Part shown: in pieces, positions 48,674 to 57,930 of the stretch
Layout: every line of letters begins with the position of its first letter
How positions within the stretch are numbered: position 1 is the stretch's first letter
Assembly (NCBI RefSeq): GCF_000374285.1
Contig: NZ_KB893930.1
Coordinates: 206,550-270,549, forward strand
Length of the DNA: 64,000 nucleotides
From: Actinobacillus capsulatus DSM 19761
Lineage (GTDB): Bacteria; Pseudomonadota; Gammaproteobacteria; Enterobacterales; Pasteurellaceae
Reading direction: 5' to 3'
Position numbers and translations under genes: made by a program
Notes under the pieces: model-generated
Told to the model about the DNA's origin: nothing
The model's input: only the letters and a program-made list of their open reading frames with translations
The model's database searches: none

Positions 48674-49888
48674 ATGTTTGAACCTATTTATGAAACAACA
48701 CAAGATGCGGTAATCAAGGTCGTTGGCGTTGGCGGCGGTGGCGGTAATGCGCTAAACCATATGGTTGACGGAAACCTAAATAACGAAGGTGTTGGTGGCG
48801 TTGAGTTTTTCTCAGTGAATACGGATGCGCAAGTATTACGTACAAGTTCTGTTCGCCAAACCATTCAAATTGGTGCGAATATCACTAAAGGTTTAGGTGC
48901 TGGCGCAAACCCGAATGTAGGTCGTCAAGCTGCGGAAGAAGACCGTGAAGCATTATCTAATATGCTTGCAGGTGCGGACATGGTATTTATCTCTGCCGGT
49001 ATGGGCGGTGGTACGGGTACTGGTGCGGCACCGGTTATTGCGGATATTGCAAAATCACAAGGTTCATTAACAGTTGCAATCGTGACGAAACCGTTTCGTT
49101 TTGAAGGTAACAAACGTATGAGCTATGCGGAACAAGGCATTCAAGAGCTGTCTAAATACGTAGACTCATTAATCATCATCCCGAATGATAAATTATTAAA
49201 AGTATTACCAAAAAATACGAAAATGATGGATGCTTTTAAAGCGGCAAATGATATTTTACGCAATGCCGTTTTAGGGATTACCGATATGATTACCTCACCG
49301 GGTTTAATCAACGTGGACTTTGCAGACGTGAAAACAGTTATGTCTGAAATGGGGCGTGCAATGATGGGTACCGGTATCGCAGAAGGCGAAGACCGTGCAG
49401 AGCGTGCAGCGCATGATGCAGTAGCTAGCCCATTATTAGAAGATGTTGATTTATCCGGCGCGAAAGGCATCTTAGTAAGTATTTCATCAGGTTTAGATAT
49501 TGAGCTTAACGAAGTTGATGTAATCATGGATTATATCCATAGCTTTGCAGCTCCAGATGCAACAATCGTATTCGGTACATCGGTTTACCCTGAAATGGAA
49601 GGTAAACTACGAGTGACTTTAGTTGCGACAGGTATTGGTCAAGCAGAAGAATTAACTTTACCAAGAACGCCAGTGTTGCAACAACAAGTTCAGCAGCAAG
49701 CTCAAGCTGCATATCAGCCACAGGCACAGCTGGCTCAGCCAGCATTTGCGCAACCTCAACAAGGTTATACTCAGCAACCGGCTCAATTTAGCCAATCTCA
49801 ACCTGTGGCACCAAAACCACAACAAGTTGATTCTTCTCAAGTTTGGTCTCCGAACTCAATTCCAGGGTTTATGAGAAACGGTCAGTAA
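48674..49888 (+). CDS. ftsZ: FtsZ, tubulin-like division ring GTPase
   Basis: 404 residues. GTP-binding VVGVGGGGGNALNHM and the tubulin signature GGGTGTGAAPVIA are present. A Gln-rich flexible linker (about residues 335-390) leads to the C-terminal peptide SIPGFMRNG, which binds FtsA and ZipA and is slightly altered from the common DIPAFLR form. Confidence 0.98.
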   Translation: MFEPIYETTQDAVIKVVGVGGGGGNALNHMVDGNLNNEGVGGVEFFSVNTDAQVLRTSSVRQTIQIGANITKGLGAGANPNVGRQAAEEDREALSNMLAGADMVFISAGMGGGTGTGAAPVIADIAKSQGSLTVAIVTKPFRFEGNKRMSYAEQGIQELSKYVDSLIIIPNDKLLKVLPKNTKMMDAFKAANDILRNAVLGITDMITSPGLINVDFADVKTVMSEMGRAMMGTGIAEGEDRAERAAHDAVASPLLEDVDLSGAKGILVSISSGLDIELNEVDVIMDYIHSFAAPDATIVFGTSVYPEMEGKLRVTLVATGIGQAEELTLPRTPVLQQQVQQQAQAAYQPQAQLAQPAFAQPQQGYTQQPAQFSQSQPVAPKPQQVDSSQVWSPNSIPGFMRNGQ

Positions 49889-49921
49889 TGATCGCCCAAT
49901 ATAGGGAATAAGGACAGAATA

Positions 49922-50842
49922 ATGATTAAACAAAGAACGCTAAAACAAGCAACCAAAGTAACTGGTATCGGCTTGCACAGCGGTAAAAAAGTAACGTTAA
50001 CGTTACGTCCTGCCCCAGCTAATACGGGGATTATTTACGCTCGTACAGATTTAGAGCCGGCAGTTTATTTTCCTGCAAGTGCGGAATCCATTCGTGATAC
50101 GCAGCTTTGTACTTGTATGATTAATGATGATGGTGTACGTATTTCAACGGTTGAACACTTAAATGCAGCAATGGCTTCATTAGGTTTAGATAACTTAGTC
50201 GTTGAAGTGGACGCGCCTGAGATTCCGATTATGGACGGCAGTGCGAGCCCATTCATCTATTTATTATTAGATGCCGGTATTGAAGAACAAGATGCACCGA
50301 AAAAATTCATTCGTATCAAAGAAAGCGTACGTGTGGAGGAAGGTGAGAAATGGGCGGAAATGAAACCTTATAGCAAAGGTTTAAAATTAGATTTCACTAT
50401 TGATTTTAGCCATCCGATGATCAGCAAAGATGTGCGTAATTTCAAAATGGAATTATCCGCTGAAAACTTTATTCACAAAATTAGCCGTGCAAGAACTTTC
50501 ACTTTTATGAAAGATGTTGAATATCTTCAATCAATCGGTTTAGCATTAGGCGGTAGCCTTGATAATGCGATAGTATTAGATGAATATCGTATTCTGAATG
50601 AAGAAGGCTTACGCTATAAAGATGAGTTAGTGAAGCACAAAATGTTAGACTCAATCGGCGACTTATTTATGTGTGGCTATAATATCCTTGGTGATTTCAG
50701 CGCATATAAATCAGGACACGGTTTAAATAACAAATTATTACGTGCGATCCTTGCTGACGAAAATGCTTGGGAATTTGTAACCTTTGAAGATAAAGAACAA
50801 GCGCCACAAGGTTATCGTATTGGTGAACAAGTCTTTATCTAA
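49922..50842 (+). CDS. lpxC: LpxC, UDP-3-O-acyl-GlcNAc deacetylase
   Basis: 306 residues. [18 protein letters not shown], the zinc-binding [17 protein letters not shown], and [10 protein letters not shown] with a second zinc ligand. First committed step of lipid A synthesis. Last gene of the cluster, followed by a strong terminator. Confidence 0.98.
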   Translation: MIKQRTLKQATKVTGIGLHSGKKVTLTLRPAPANTGIIYARTDLEPAVYFPASAESIRDTQLCTCMINDDGVRISTVEHLNAAMASLGLDNLVVEVDAPEIPIMDGSASPFIYLLLDAGIEEQDAPKKFIRIKESVRVEEGEKWAEMKPYSKGLKLDFTIDFSHPMISKDVRNFKMELSAENFIHKISRARTFTFMKDVEYLQSIGLALGGSLDNAIVLDEYRILNEEGLRYKDELVKHKMLDSIGDLFMCGYNILGDFSAYKSGHGLNNKLLRAILADENAWEFVTFEDKEQAPQGYRIGEQVFI

Positions 50843-50862
50843 TAGTAAGATTGATTAGTTTT

Positions 50863-50900
50863 GAAAATCCTCGTTGATGAAAATTAGCGAGGATTTTTTT
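50863..50900 (+). terminator. Terminator of the dcw-lpxC cluster
   Basis: AAAATCCTCG pairs with CGAGGATTTT, followed by a T-run, 21 nt after lpxC. Confidence 0.9.
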
Positions 50901-50943
50901 ATGACAAGCGGTCGGATTCAGCAAAAATTTTGCAAAAACACTT

Positions 50944-50963
50944 TACTGTTCAAAAAAACAGTT
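50944..50963 (+). promoter_or_regulatory. LexA (SOS) box of recN
   Basis: TACTGTTCAAAAAAACAGTT has the invariant CTG-N10-CAG spacing. Two degenerate half-matches with CAG at 50980 and 50995 follow, similar to the multi-box arrangement of E. coli recN. Confidence 0.85.
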
Positions 50964-51004
50964 ATAGTATATATCTATACAGGATATGTTTATACAGGTA
51001 TTTT

Positions 51005-52678
51005 ATGCTCACTCAATTAACGGTTAATAATTTTGCGATTGTTCGTCACTTAACGCTGGAACTGAATGAAGGTATGTCTGTGATCACCGGCGAAACCGGT
51101 GCAGGTAAGTCCATTGCGATTGATGCGTTAAGCCTTTGCCTCGGCTATCGTTCAGAAAGCAGTATGATTCGTAATGGGGCGGATAAAGCGGATATTACCG
51201 CAACTTTTACCATGCAACCGACTAGCCCGGCTTATTTTTGGTTACAGCAGCATGAGTTATTGGATGAAGATAATCCTCAAGAATGTATTTTACGCCGTAT
51301 GATTAATCAAGAAGGGCGTTCTAAAGCATTCGTGAATAATCGCCCATTACCGATTTCTCAACTGCGAGAGTTAGGTCAATATCTGATTCATTTGAATGGT
51401 CAGCATGCACCGCAATTATTATTAAAAAATGAGTATCAGTTGGAGGTATTGGATAACTATGCAGGTATCCATAGCTTGTTGAATGAAATGAGTAGCCAAT
51501 ACCATCGTTGGAAGAAATTACATCAGCAAGTTAAAAATTTTCGCCAACAGTGCCAAGAGAATGAGGCTCGTAAACAGCTGCTGCAATATCAAGTGGATGA
51601 ACTGGATGAATTTGCGATTAAGCGAGGTGAATTTGAGGAAATGGAAGAAACGCATGGCAGGTTATCCAATTCAGAAGCATTAACCGCATTATCTCAAGAG
51701 GTGACAGATTTACTGAGCGAAAATGAATTAAATGTTGATTCAATGTTATATAAGGCGATTCGCCATTTAGAAGATTTAGTCGAAGTTGATTCACGTTATC
51801 AATCGGCACTAAATATGCTAAATGAATCACTTATTCAAGTCCAGGAAGCTAGTTCTGAAGTGAGCGATTTAGCTGGAAGAATCGAGCAAGATCCGGATTT
51901 ATTAAATGAATTAGATGGACGTATTAGTAAAACGCTTCAATTAGCCCGTAAGCACCATGTATTGCCAGAGAATTTATGGCAACATCATTTGCTACTTCAA
52001 GATGAATTAAAAAAGTTGGTAGATTTTGCCGGAAATGAAGAACAACTAATTGCAGATGAGCAAACGGCTTACCAGCAATCTATTCAGCTGGCAGAGCAAA
52101 TTTACCAAAAACGCTTTGAGGCAGGTAAAAAATTAGCCGAGCAAGTCACGGCACAAATTAAACATCTTTCAATGGAAAATGGTGAGTTTTTTATTGATGT
52201 TCAACATGATGCTAAAAAGCTATCGAGTAACGGAGCGGATTTCGTTGAATTTAACTTGCGCAGTAATTTAGGGCAGCAAGCTCAGCCGTTAGCCAAGATA
52301 GCTTCCGGCGGTGAATTATCTCGTATTTCATTGGCAGTACAGGTGCTGACAGCGAATAAGTTGTCCACACCAACCATTATTTTCGATGAGGTGGATGTTG
52401 GGATTAGCGGCCCGACTGCAACCACAGTTGGCAGGTTGTTACGTCAATTAGGCAAGAAATGTCAGGTGCTTTGTGTGACACACCTACCGCAGGTAGCAAG
52501 TTACGGCAATCATCATTTTAATGTACAAAAGTATGTGGAGAATAATCAGACGGAAACTCAAATGTCGTTATTAACTCAAGCAGAGCGGGTACAAGCCTTA
52601 GCAAGGTTATTAGGCGGAAGTAAAATTACCGATGCAGTACTTGCCAATGCACAGGAGATGTTAGATTTAGTTGAATAA
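51005..52678 (+). CDS. recN: RecN, SMC-like DNA double-strand-break repair ATPase
   Basis: 557 residues. N-terminal Walker A ITGETGAGKSIAIDALSL, a central coiled coil (about residues 150-370), C-terminal signature LAKIASGGELSRISLA, and Walker B TIIFDEVDVGISG. The ATG at 51005 (MLTQLTVNNFAIV) is the family start; an upstream extension would overlap the SOS box. Confidence 0.96.
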   Translation: MLTQLTVNNFAIVRHLTLELNEGMSVITGETGAGKSIAIDALSLCLGYRSESSMIRNGADKADITATFTMQPTSPAYFWLQQHELLDEDNPQECILRRMINQEGRSKAFVNNRPLPISQLRELGQYLIHLNGQHAPQLLLKNEYQLEVLDNYAGIHSLLNEMSSQYHRWKKLHQQVKNFRQQCQENEARKQLLQYQVDELDEFAIKRGEFEEMEETHGRLSNSEALTALSQEVTDLLSENELNVDSMLYKAIRHLEDLVEVDSRYQSALNMLNESLIQVQEASSEVSDLAGRIEQDPDLLNELDGRISKTLQLARKHHVLPENLWQHHLLLQDELKKLVDFAGNEEQLIADEQTAYQQSIQLAEQIYQKRFEAGKKLAEQVTAQIKHLSMENGEFFIDVQHDAKKLSSNGADFVEFNLRSNLGQQAQPLAKIASGGELSRISLAVQVLTANKLSTPTIIFDEVDVGISGPTATTVGRLLRQLGKKCQVLCVTHLPQVASYGNHHFNVQKYVENNQTETQMSLLTQAERVQALARLLGGSKITDAVLANAQEMLDLVE

Positions 52679-52710
52679 GTAATAGAATACATCGTTGAAT
52701 AAATAAAAAT

Positions 52711-52775
52711 AAGCGGTCGTTTTTGAGGAAAACTTTGCAAAATGCTTGGTTATTCACAAAAATGACCGCTTATAT
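52711..52775. terminator. Uptake-signal terminator between recN and ABC operon
   Basis: AAGCGGTCGTTTTTG and CAAAAATGACCGCTT face each other between convergent genes. Confidence 0.65.
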
Positions 52776-52825
52776 TTTGTATCATTCGCTATTGCGAATT
52801 CATTATTTTGAACGTTGTTTGCTCA

Positions 52826-54229
52826 CTAAATAAACTGAGTTAAATCAATCACTTTATCGCAGCTTTTCTCAATCAAATAGGGATCATGGCTCACAATCAC
52901 TAATGCACATTTGCGTTGGCGACATTGATTGATTAATAACTCAATCGTTTCTTTTTGCGTGACCGGATCTAAGCGAGAAGTCACTTCATCGGCAAAAAGT
53001 AATACCGGTTCAAGCAGTAAGGCACGTAAGATCGCTACACGTTGTAATTCCCCACCTGAAACATTTTCCGCATTACGGGTGAGAATTTTCGGAGAAAGTA
53101 CCAGTTGTTGCAGTAAAGTTGGAATCTGCGAACGATCTAACTTGTGTTTATCTATCACATCGTCTAACAGCGTTTGTAAACGGACTGTTGGTGCAAAGGC
53201 TTCCGGCGGATCTTGGTACAGTTTCAATACCTGATGTTTTTTGTGTTGCTGACTGTGCCAAATTATTTCGCCGGCTTTCGGTTTCAGTAAACCGCATAAC
53301 ACATCAGCGAGTGTGCTTTTTCCGATGCCGCTGTGTCCGACAACACCTAAGATTTCGCCTTGGTGTAAGTCAAACGAAAGTCCACTGAAAAGTGTTCGTT
53401 TACCTTGTGCAACACTCAGATTTTTTACCGATACAAGCGGTTGATTTTTCGCAAAAGTTTGCGAATTTTCGACCGCTTGCCAATGTTTCGGATCAGCGGC
53501 AATCAAGGCTTTTGTATATGGATGCTGTGGGTTAGCAAGCAATGTTTCTGCCGCACCTTTTTCTAATAATTGCCCCTTTTTCATCACTAAGATTTCGCCA
53601 CCTAATTGTTCGGCAACTTCAATGTCGTGAGTGATGGTGAGCAAACCACCTTGATTCTGATAAGCCTGTTTGAGTAATTGAATCACATTAGTTTTGCTTT
53701 TCGGATCAAGCCCTTTAGTTGGTTCGTCCGCTAACAAAATTTTACCATCGGCAGCGGTAGCGATAGCAAAAGAAGCTCGTTGAGCCATACCACCAGATAA
53801 TTGATGCGGATAAGCGGTTTCCCACACCTTTAAGCCTAAATACTCAAGGGCTTTTTTACCCTCATTTTTTGCCGCTTGTTTATCTTTTTTAGCCACGAAG
53901 AAAAAGCTTTCCCAAAGCTGTTTACCGATCGTCATAATCGGATCAAGCGCACGGCGAGGCTCTTGCGGTAACATTACCAAAGTTTTACCCCAAAGCGATT
54001 CAAGCTGCATATTTTCGGTTTTGCTATTTTCTATAAAAATTTGACCGCTTGCTTCTAATCCTTCCGGTAAAGCACCCATAATAGCTTGAATCAATAAGCT
54101 TTTGCCTGAACCGGTTTCACCGAGAATGGTGATATTTTTACCTTGTTCTAGTGTTAAGCTGATCGGTTCAACTAAGGTTAAGCCTGCGGTAGTTTTTACT
54201 CCAACATTTTCAATTTGTAGTAATGCCAT
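52826..54229 (-). CDS. Fused double ATPase of peptide/nickel-type ABC importer
   Basis: 467 residues holding two complete ABC cassettes in one chain. First half: GETGSGKSLLIQ, LSGGMAQRASFAIA, ILLADEPTKGLD. Second half: GHSGIGKSTLADVL, VSGGELQRVAILRAL, LLFADEVTSRLD. The inter-domain QHPYTKALIAADP is typical of the oligopeptide/nickel ATPases that are usually two proteins. Overlaps the last base of the upstream permease gene. Powers the importer encoded by this operon; substrate unknown. Confidence 0.9.
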   Translation of the reverse strand: MALLQIENVGVKTTAGLTLVEPISLTLEQGKNITILGETGSGKSLLIQAIMGALPEGLEASGQIFIENSKTENMQLESLWGKTLVMLPQEPRRALDPIMTIGKQLWESFFFVAKKDKQAAKNEGKKALEYLGLKVWETAYPHQLSGGMAQRASFAIATAADGKILLADEPTKGLDPKSKTNVIQLLKQAYQNQGGLLTITHDIEVAEQLGGEILVMKKGQLLEKGAAETLLANPQHPYTKALIAADPKHWQAVENSQTFAKNQPLVSVKNLSVAQGKRTLFSGLSFDLHQGEILGVVGHSGIGKSTLADVLCGLLKPKAGEIIWHSQQHKKHQVLKLYQDPPEAFAPTVRLQTLLDDVIDKHKLDRSQIPTLLQQLVLSPKILTRNAENVSGGELQRVAILRALLLEPVLLFADEVTSRLDPVTQKETIELLINQCRQRKCALVIVSHDPYLIEKSCDKVIDLTQFI

Positions 54230-55014
54230 TATTTTACTCTCCCGGATAAAAGTTGAAGGCTAAGCACCATTAAAAAGACCGCAATTACCGGCTGCATAAA
54301 GATCCACGGAGCTTCATAGTAATAAGGGAATAATTCAGTCATCATTAAACCCAATTCTGCTGTAGGTGGGCGTAATCCTACATTCACAAATCCAAGCGTA
54401 GCTAATGCTAGAATTGCATTACCCAGCGAGAAAGCGCTTAAGGTTACAATAAGCGGGAGTAAACGAGGTAAAAGGTGGCGTTTAAAGTTGTAAAATAAGC
54501 CCATTCCCATTAAACGGGAGGATTCGATTTCGGCACTGGATGCGAGCGTTTGGCTGACTGCACGAATTACTCGGAAAAACTCCACCCACATTACTAATGC
54601 GATACCTAAGTAAAGTGTCCAAAATGCCCCCGGTGATAATGAAGCAAATAATAGAATGAGTAATAGGCCGGGGAGCGCCATGACTAAATCGCAAATAAAG
54701 CTGAATAAGCGATCAAGCCAGCCGCCGAAAAAGCCGGCTAAAATCCCGAATAGCAATCCGGCAACTAACGCACAAAATACGCTAAAAAGAGATAAACCAA
54801 ATGATAAACGGATCGCCGAGGCAAGGCGAGCGAACATATCTCTCCCGAGATGATCTGTGCCAAACCACGCAAGTTCGTTGGGTTTGGCAAGAATCGTCGT
54901 CAGATCTTGAAAGCCAATATCCATTGGGTAAAAATAAGGCTGTAAAAAGGCAAAAGCGAGCAACATGGTAAGAATCGCTGCCCCCATTTTTTGGCTGAAT
55001 GTCATTTTATTCAT
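54229..55014 (-). CDS. ABC importer permease, DppC/NikC type
   Basis: 261 residues with about six membrane helices. A typical N-terminal extracellular LAWFGTDHLGRDMFARL follows the first helix, and the EAA-type loop is ESSRLMGMGLFYNFKRHLLP. Second permease of the heterodimer. Confidence 0.9.
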   Translation of the reverse strand: MNKMTFSQKMGAAILTMLLAFAFLQPYFYPMDIGFQDLTTILAKPNELAWFGTDHLGRDMFARLASAIRLSFGLSLFSVFCALVAGLLFGILAGFFGGWLDRLFSFICDLVMALPGLLLILLFASLSPGAFWTLYLGIALVMWVEFFRVIRAVSQTLASSAEIESSRLMGMGLFYNFKRHLLPRLLPLIVTLSAFSLGNAILALATLGFVNVGLRPPTAELGLMMTELFPYYYEAPWIFMQPVIAVFLMVLSLQLLSGRVK

Positions 55015-55016
55015 TA

Positions 55017-55964
55017 TTATACTCCATGACGTTTATTAGTAATTCGTGGATCAATCCACGCACTCAGCATATCTGCACACATATTTAACAGTACAAATAA
55101 ACCGCCCATCACGAGAGAAGCACCTTGGATCATCGGCACGTCTCTAGCAATAACGGCATGCACTAAGGCGTGTCCACTACCTGGCCAAGCGAATAGACTT
55201 TCTACCACAACCACGCCTTCAATCAAATAAACCAGTTGTACGGCATGGTAAGCTATTACTGGAATAGCGATATTGCGAATACCGTGGCGAGTGAAGGTTT
55301 GCCATTTAGAAAGCCCTTTTAAACGTGCGAATTGGTAATATTCGGATTGTTTTACTTGCAGCATTGTCGCACGAGTAACACGTACCGAAACGGCACTCAG
55401 TCCTAATGCTAATGTTAAAGCCGGTAAAATAAAGTGTTGCCATTTACCGTAACCACCGGCTGGTAGCCAACGTAATGTTGCCGAAAAGAGCGTAATTAGT
55501 CCGATAGCAATAATAAATGCCGGTACGGAACGAAACAAGGTGCTAAATACGAGAGTGAAGCGGTCAAAAAAGCCATTTTCTTTGCGAGTGGCAAGCACAC
55601 CAAGTATCGGCCCAATCATAATTGCCATAACGAGTGCAACAATAGCGAGGCTAAGTGTATGTCCGAACTGATGAGCAATTTCGTTCCAAATCAAATCGCC
55701 AGTGACTAAGGATTTACCTAAATTAAGCTGTAAAAGGTCAAGTAACCAGTTTCCGTAGCTTTGCCACCACGGTTGATCTAGTCCTAATTCGGTGCGTACT
55801 AATTCGGCAGCGGCACTATCAGCTTGATCATAGCCGTAACGACTTGCCGCTATACGATAAGCCATATCACCCGAGAGCTGTCGAGTCAGAATAAAAGTGA
55901 GAGTACCAACCGACCAAACCACTAAAATAATTTGCAGTAGCCGTCTAAAAATAATATTAAGCAT
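55017..55964 (-). CDS. ABC importer permease, DppB/NikB type
   Basis: About 315 residues. N-terminal IIFRRLLQIILVVWSVGTLTF, a periplasmic ELGLDQPWWQSYGNWL segment, and the EAA-type FARLKGLSKWQTFTRHGI. The ATG at 55964 (MLNIIF) is chosen by family alignment. In-frame starts at 55976 and 55994 are possible, and none has a clear SD. A hairpin with T-runs lies just upstream. Confidence 0.88.
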   Translation of the reverse strand: MLNIIFRRLLQIILVVWSVGTLTFILTRQLSGDMAYRIAASRYGYDQADSAAAELVRTELGLDQPWWQSYGNWLLDLLQLNLGKSLVTGDLIWNEIAHQFGHTLSLAIVALVMAIMIGPILGVLATRKENGFFDRFTLVFSTLFRSVPAFIIAIGLITLFSATLRWLPAGGYGKWQHFILPALTLALGLSAVSVRVTRATMLQVKQSEYYQFARLKGLSKWQTFTRHGIRNIAIPVIAYHAVQLVYLIEGVVVVESLFAWPGSGHALVHAVIARDVPMIQGASLVMGGLFVLLNMCADMLSAWIDPRITNKRHGV

Positions 55965-55985
55965 ATTTCTAACCATGAATTCATC

Positions 55986-56033
55986 AAAAAACACGGAATT
56001 TGCCCAGGAGTTTGTGCTATTTTCCGTGTTTTA
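55986..56033 (-). terminator. Terminator/attenuator between binding protein and permeases
   Basis: CACGGAA pairs with TTCCGTG across a 23-nt loop, followed on the minus strand by TTTTTTG. It lies within the operon and would let the binding protein outnumber the membrane parts. Confidence 0.65.
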
Positions 56034-56051
56034 AATGCTAATTTGATAATG

Positions 56052-57629
56052 TTATTTTGTAAGTCTTTCTAAAAAGAATCTTCTTTCGAACGGATCAAGT
56101 GTAACACCTTTGATATCATTATGGGTCGCAACATTTTGCTGATAATACACTACCGGAATAATCGGTAGTTCATCATGAATAATTTGGCTGACCGTCTGTT
56201 TTAAGAGTTTATTTCGTTGAGGATCACGCTCTGTTTCGATTTTCTCTAACGTTTGCGCCAATTGTTCGTTACTCCAGTTCATTACGCCCCAGTCACTGCC
56301 ACTTTTAGCATAATCTTGCACAATGACACCGAATGGGTCGATCGTCTTACCATAGTTCAACGCATATAATGCCATTTCTAAACTACCATCTTTGTGACTG
56401 GCAGGGATTTCACTAAAGTTACCTACCGACACATTCACATCAATACCGATTTGTTTCCATTGTGCTTGTAGAATCGTGGCAATAATTGGTAATTCTGGGC
56501 GATCCGAGAAGGTTTTTAAGGTAAAGCTGAACGGTTTTCCTTCTTTATTGGTTAATTTGCCTTCATTATTGAATTGGTAACCGGCAGCGGTTAAATTTTG
56601 TTTAATTGTTGCAAGATCAACAGTTTCATCTTTACTTTCCACACGCCAATCAGCAAAAGCTTTCGGTAAAATTTGATTTGCCACTCCGTCTTCAATTTTT
56701 AGCACTTGTTCGGCAATCGCTTTACGGTTGATTGCCTGTGAAAGCGCTTGGCGAATTGCTAAGTCTTTAAAAAACGGTTTAGCCACATCCATTTTCATCT
56801 GAATCGTGCGGGCAATAGAACCGCTGGTTAAAGTCAAATCAGGATTAGTTTTTAAACGTGCGACACTCGCCGTATCTAAGTTAAACACTAATGATGTTGC
56901 ATCGCTTTGAGCCATTAATACACGCGTTTCGCTACGGCTGCTTGCTAAATAATTGGCATGAATAACTTTTGGTTTTTCTCCCCAATATTGTTCAAAGCGA
57001 ATAGCTTCTATTTTTTGCGGAGCTTCAATTTTATTTGCTTTAAATGCGCCGGTTCCAATTATTTGAATAACTTCATTTTTTTTATTAAATGATTCTTCAG
57101 CTAAAATAATGGTTGAATAATGTGTTAAGAAAGAAGGAAATGGTACAAAAGATTTTGTTAATTTAAATTTTAATTGATTCTGATTTAAAACATTAATTTC
57201 TTTAATAAATGCCTTTTTTAGAATGCTTGGTTGATTCATTACTAAATTTAAATTCTTTACAACAATTTGAGCATTTAATTTTTCACCGTTATGGAAGGTG
57301 GCATCTCGTAATGTGAAAGTCCATTCCGTTGCATCTTCATTGCTTTTCCATTCAGTCGCAAGCCCAGGGATTAACTCTCCTTTTTCATTCGCTTCAACTA
57401 AGGTTTCTGCTAAGTTCATTCGTTGGAAAATCACGCCTGATTGAGTTGGGTTTAAGCTATTTAGCTCCCAAGGAGCAATAACAGTAATTTGAGTTAATTC
57501 ATTGTTTTTAACGTCTTTTGTTTCGGTTTGTTGTACGTTTTTTTGCGGGTTTTGAGTGACGAATTTGTCTTCACAGCCAAGTGTAAATAGTGTTGTTGCA
57601 AGTAATGAAAATAGCCATTTTTTCATCAT
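56052..57629 (-). CDS. Family-5 solute-binding lipoprotein (peptide/nickel type)
   Basis: 525 residues. The signal peptide ends in a lipobox-like TLFTLGCED, so the protein is probably a lipoprotein. SBP_bac_5 features include LAETLVEANEKGELIPGLA, WTFTLRDATFHNG, VDLATIKQNLTAAGYQFN and RQALSQAINRKAIAEQVL. First gene of the operon with AAGGAGAT upstream. The substrate could be nickel, another metal chelate, heme or peptide. I cannot decide between these from the sequence. Confidence 0.88.
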   Translation of the reverse strand: MMKKWLFSLLATTLFTLGCEDKFVTQNPQKNVQQTETKDVKNNELTQITVIAPWELNSLNPTQSGVIFQRMNLAETLVEANEKGELIPGLATEWKSNEDATEWTFTLRDATFHNGEKLNAQIVVKNLNLVMNQPSILKKAFIKEINVLNQNQLKFKLTKSFVPFPSFLTHYSTIILAEESFNKKNEVIQIIGTGAFKANKIEAPQKIEAIRFEQYWGEKPKVIHANYLASSRSETRVLMAQSDATSLVFNLDTASVARLKTNPDLTLTSGSIARTIQMKMDVAKPFFKDLAIRQALSQAINRKAIAEQVLKIEDGVANQILPKAFADWRVESKDETVDLATIKQNLTAAGYQFNNEGKLTNKEGKPFSFTLKTFSDRPELPIIATILQAQWKQIGIDVNVSVGNFSEIPASHKDGSLEMALYALNYGKTIDPFGVIVQDYAKSGSDWGVMNWSNEQLAQTLEKIETERDPQRNKLLKQTVSQIIHDELPIIPVVYYQQNVATHNDIKGVTLDPFERRFFLERLTK

Positions 57630-57930
57630 AATCTCCTTTTAATTTAGTCAAGTATTTCACAAGTGTGGCGCTGATTCTATCATAAATCCATAAAAAAAGT
57701 AGTTGTTTATTTTGTAAAGGTAATTGAGCAAATCCGATGTGTAATAAAGAATATATTTTTATAGTGGAGATCCGATTAGTTAGTAAATATAGATTAAAAG
57801 GTATATATTCATTTGGTTCTTTATTAGGTTATTTATCTAAATAAGATTGAATGTTGTTTACGATTAATTTGATAAAGAATGAATGAAATTTAACTGAAAG
57901 AAATCAAATTCCTTAATTTGAGGTGGGAAT
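57630..57930. other. Divergent intergenic region upstream of the adhesin
   Basis: 301 bp of AT-rich sequence without a convincing gene or clear operator. It must hold the promoters of the ABC operon (minus) and the trimeric autotransporter (plus). Confidence 0.5.

Noticed and set aside
50976-51000. Second and third LexA boxes upstream of recN
   Set aside because: Each has a CAG half, but the matching CTG 13 bases earlier is absent; kept only as a note in the main box entry.
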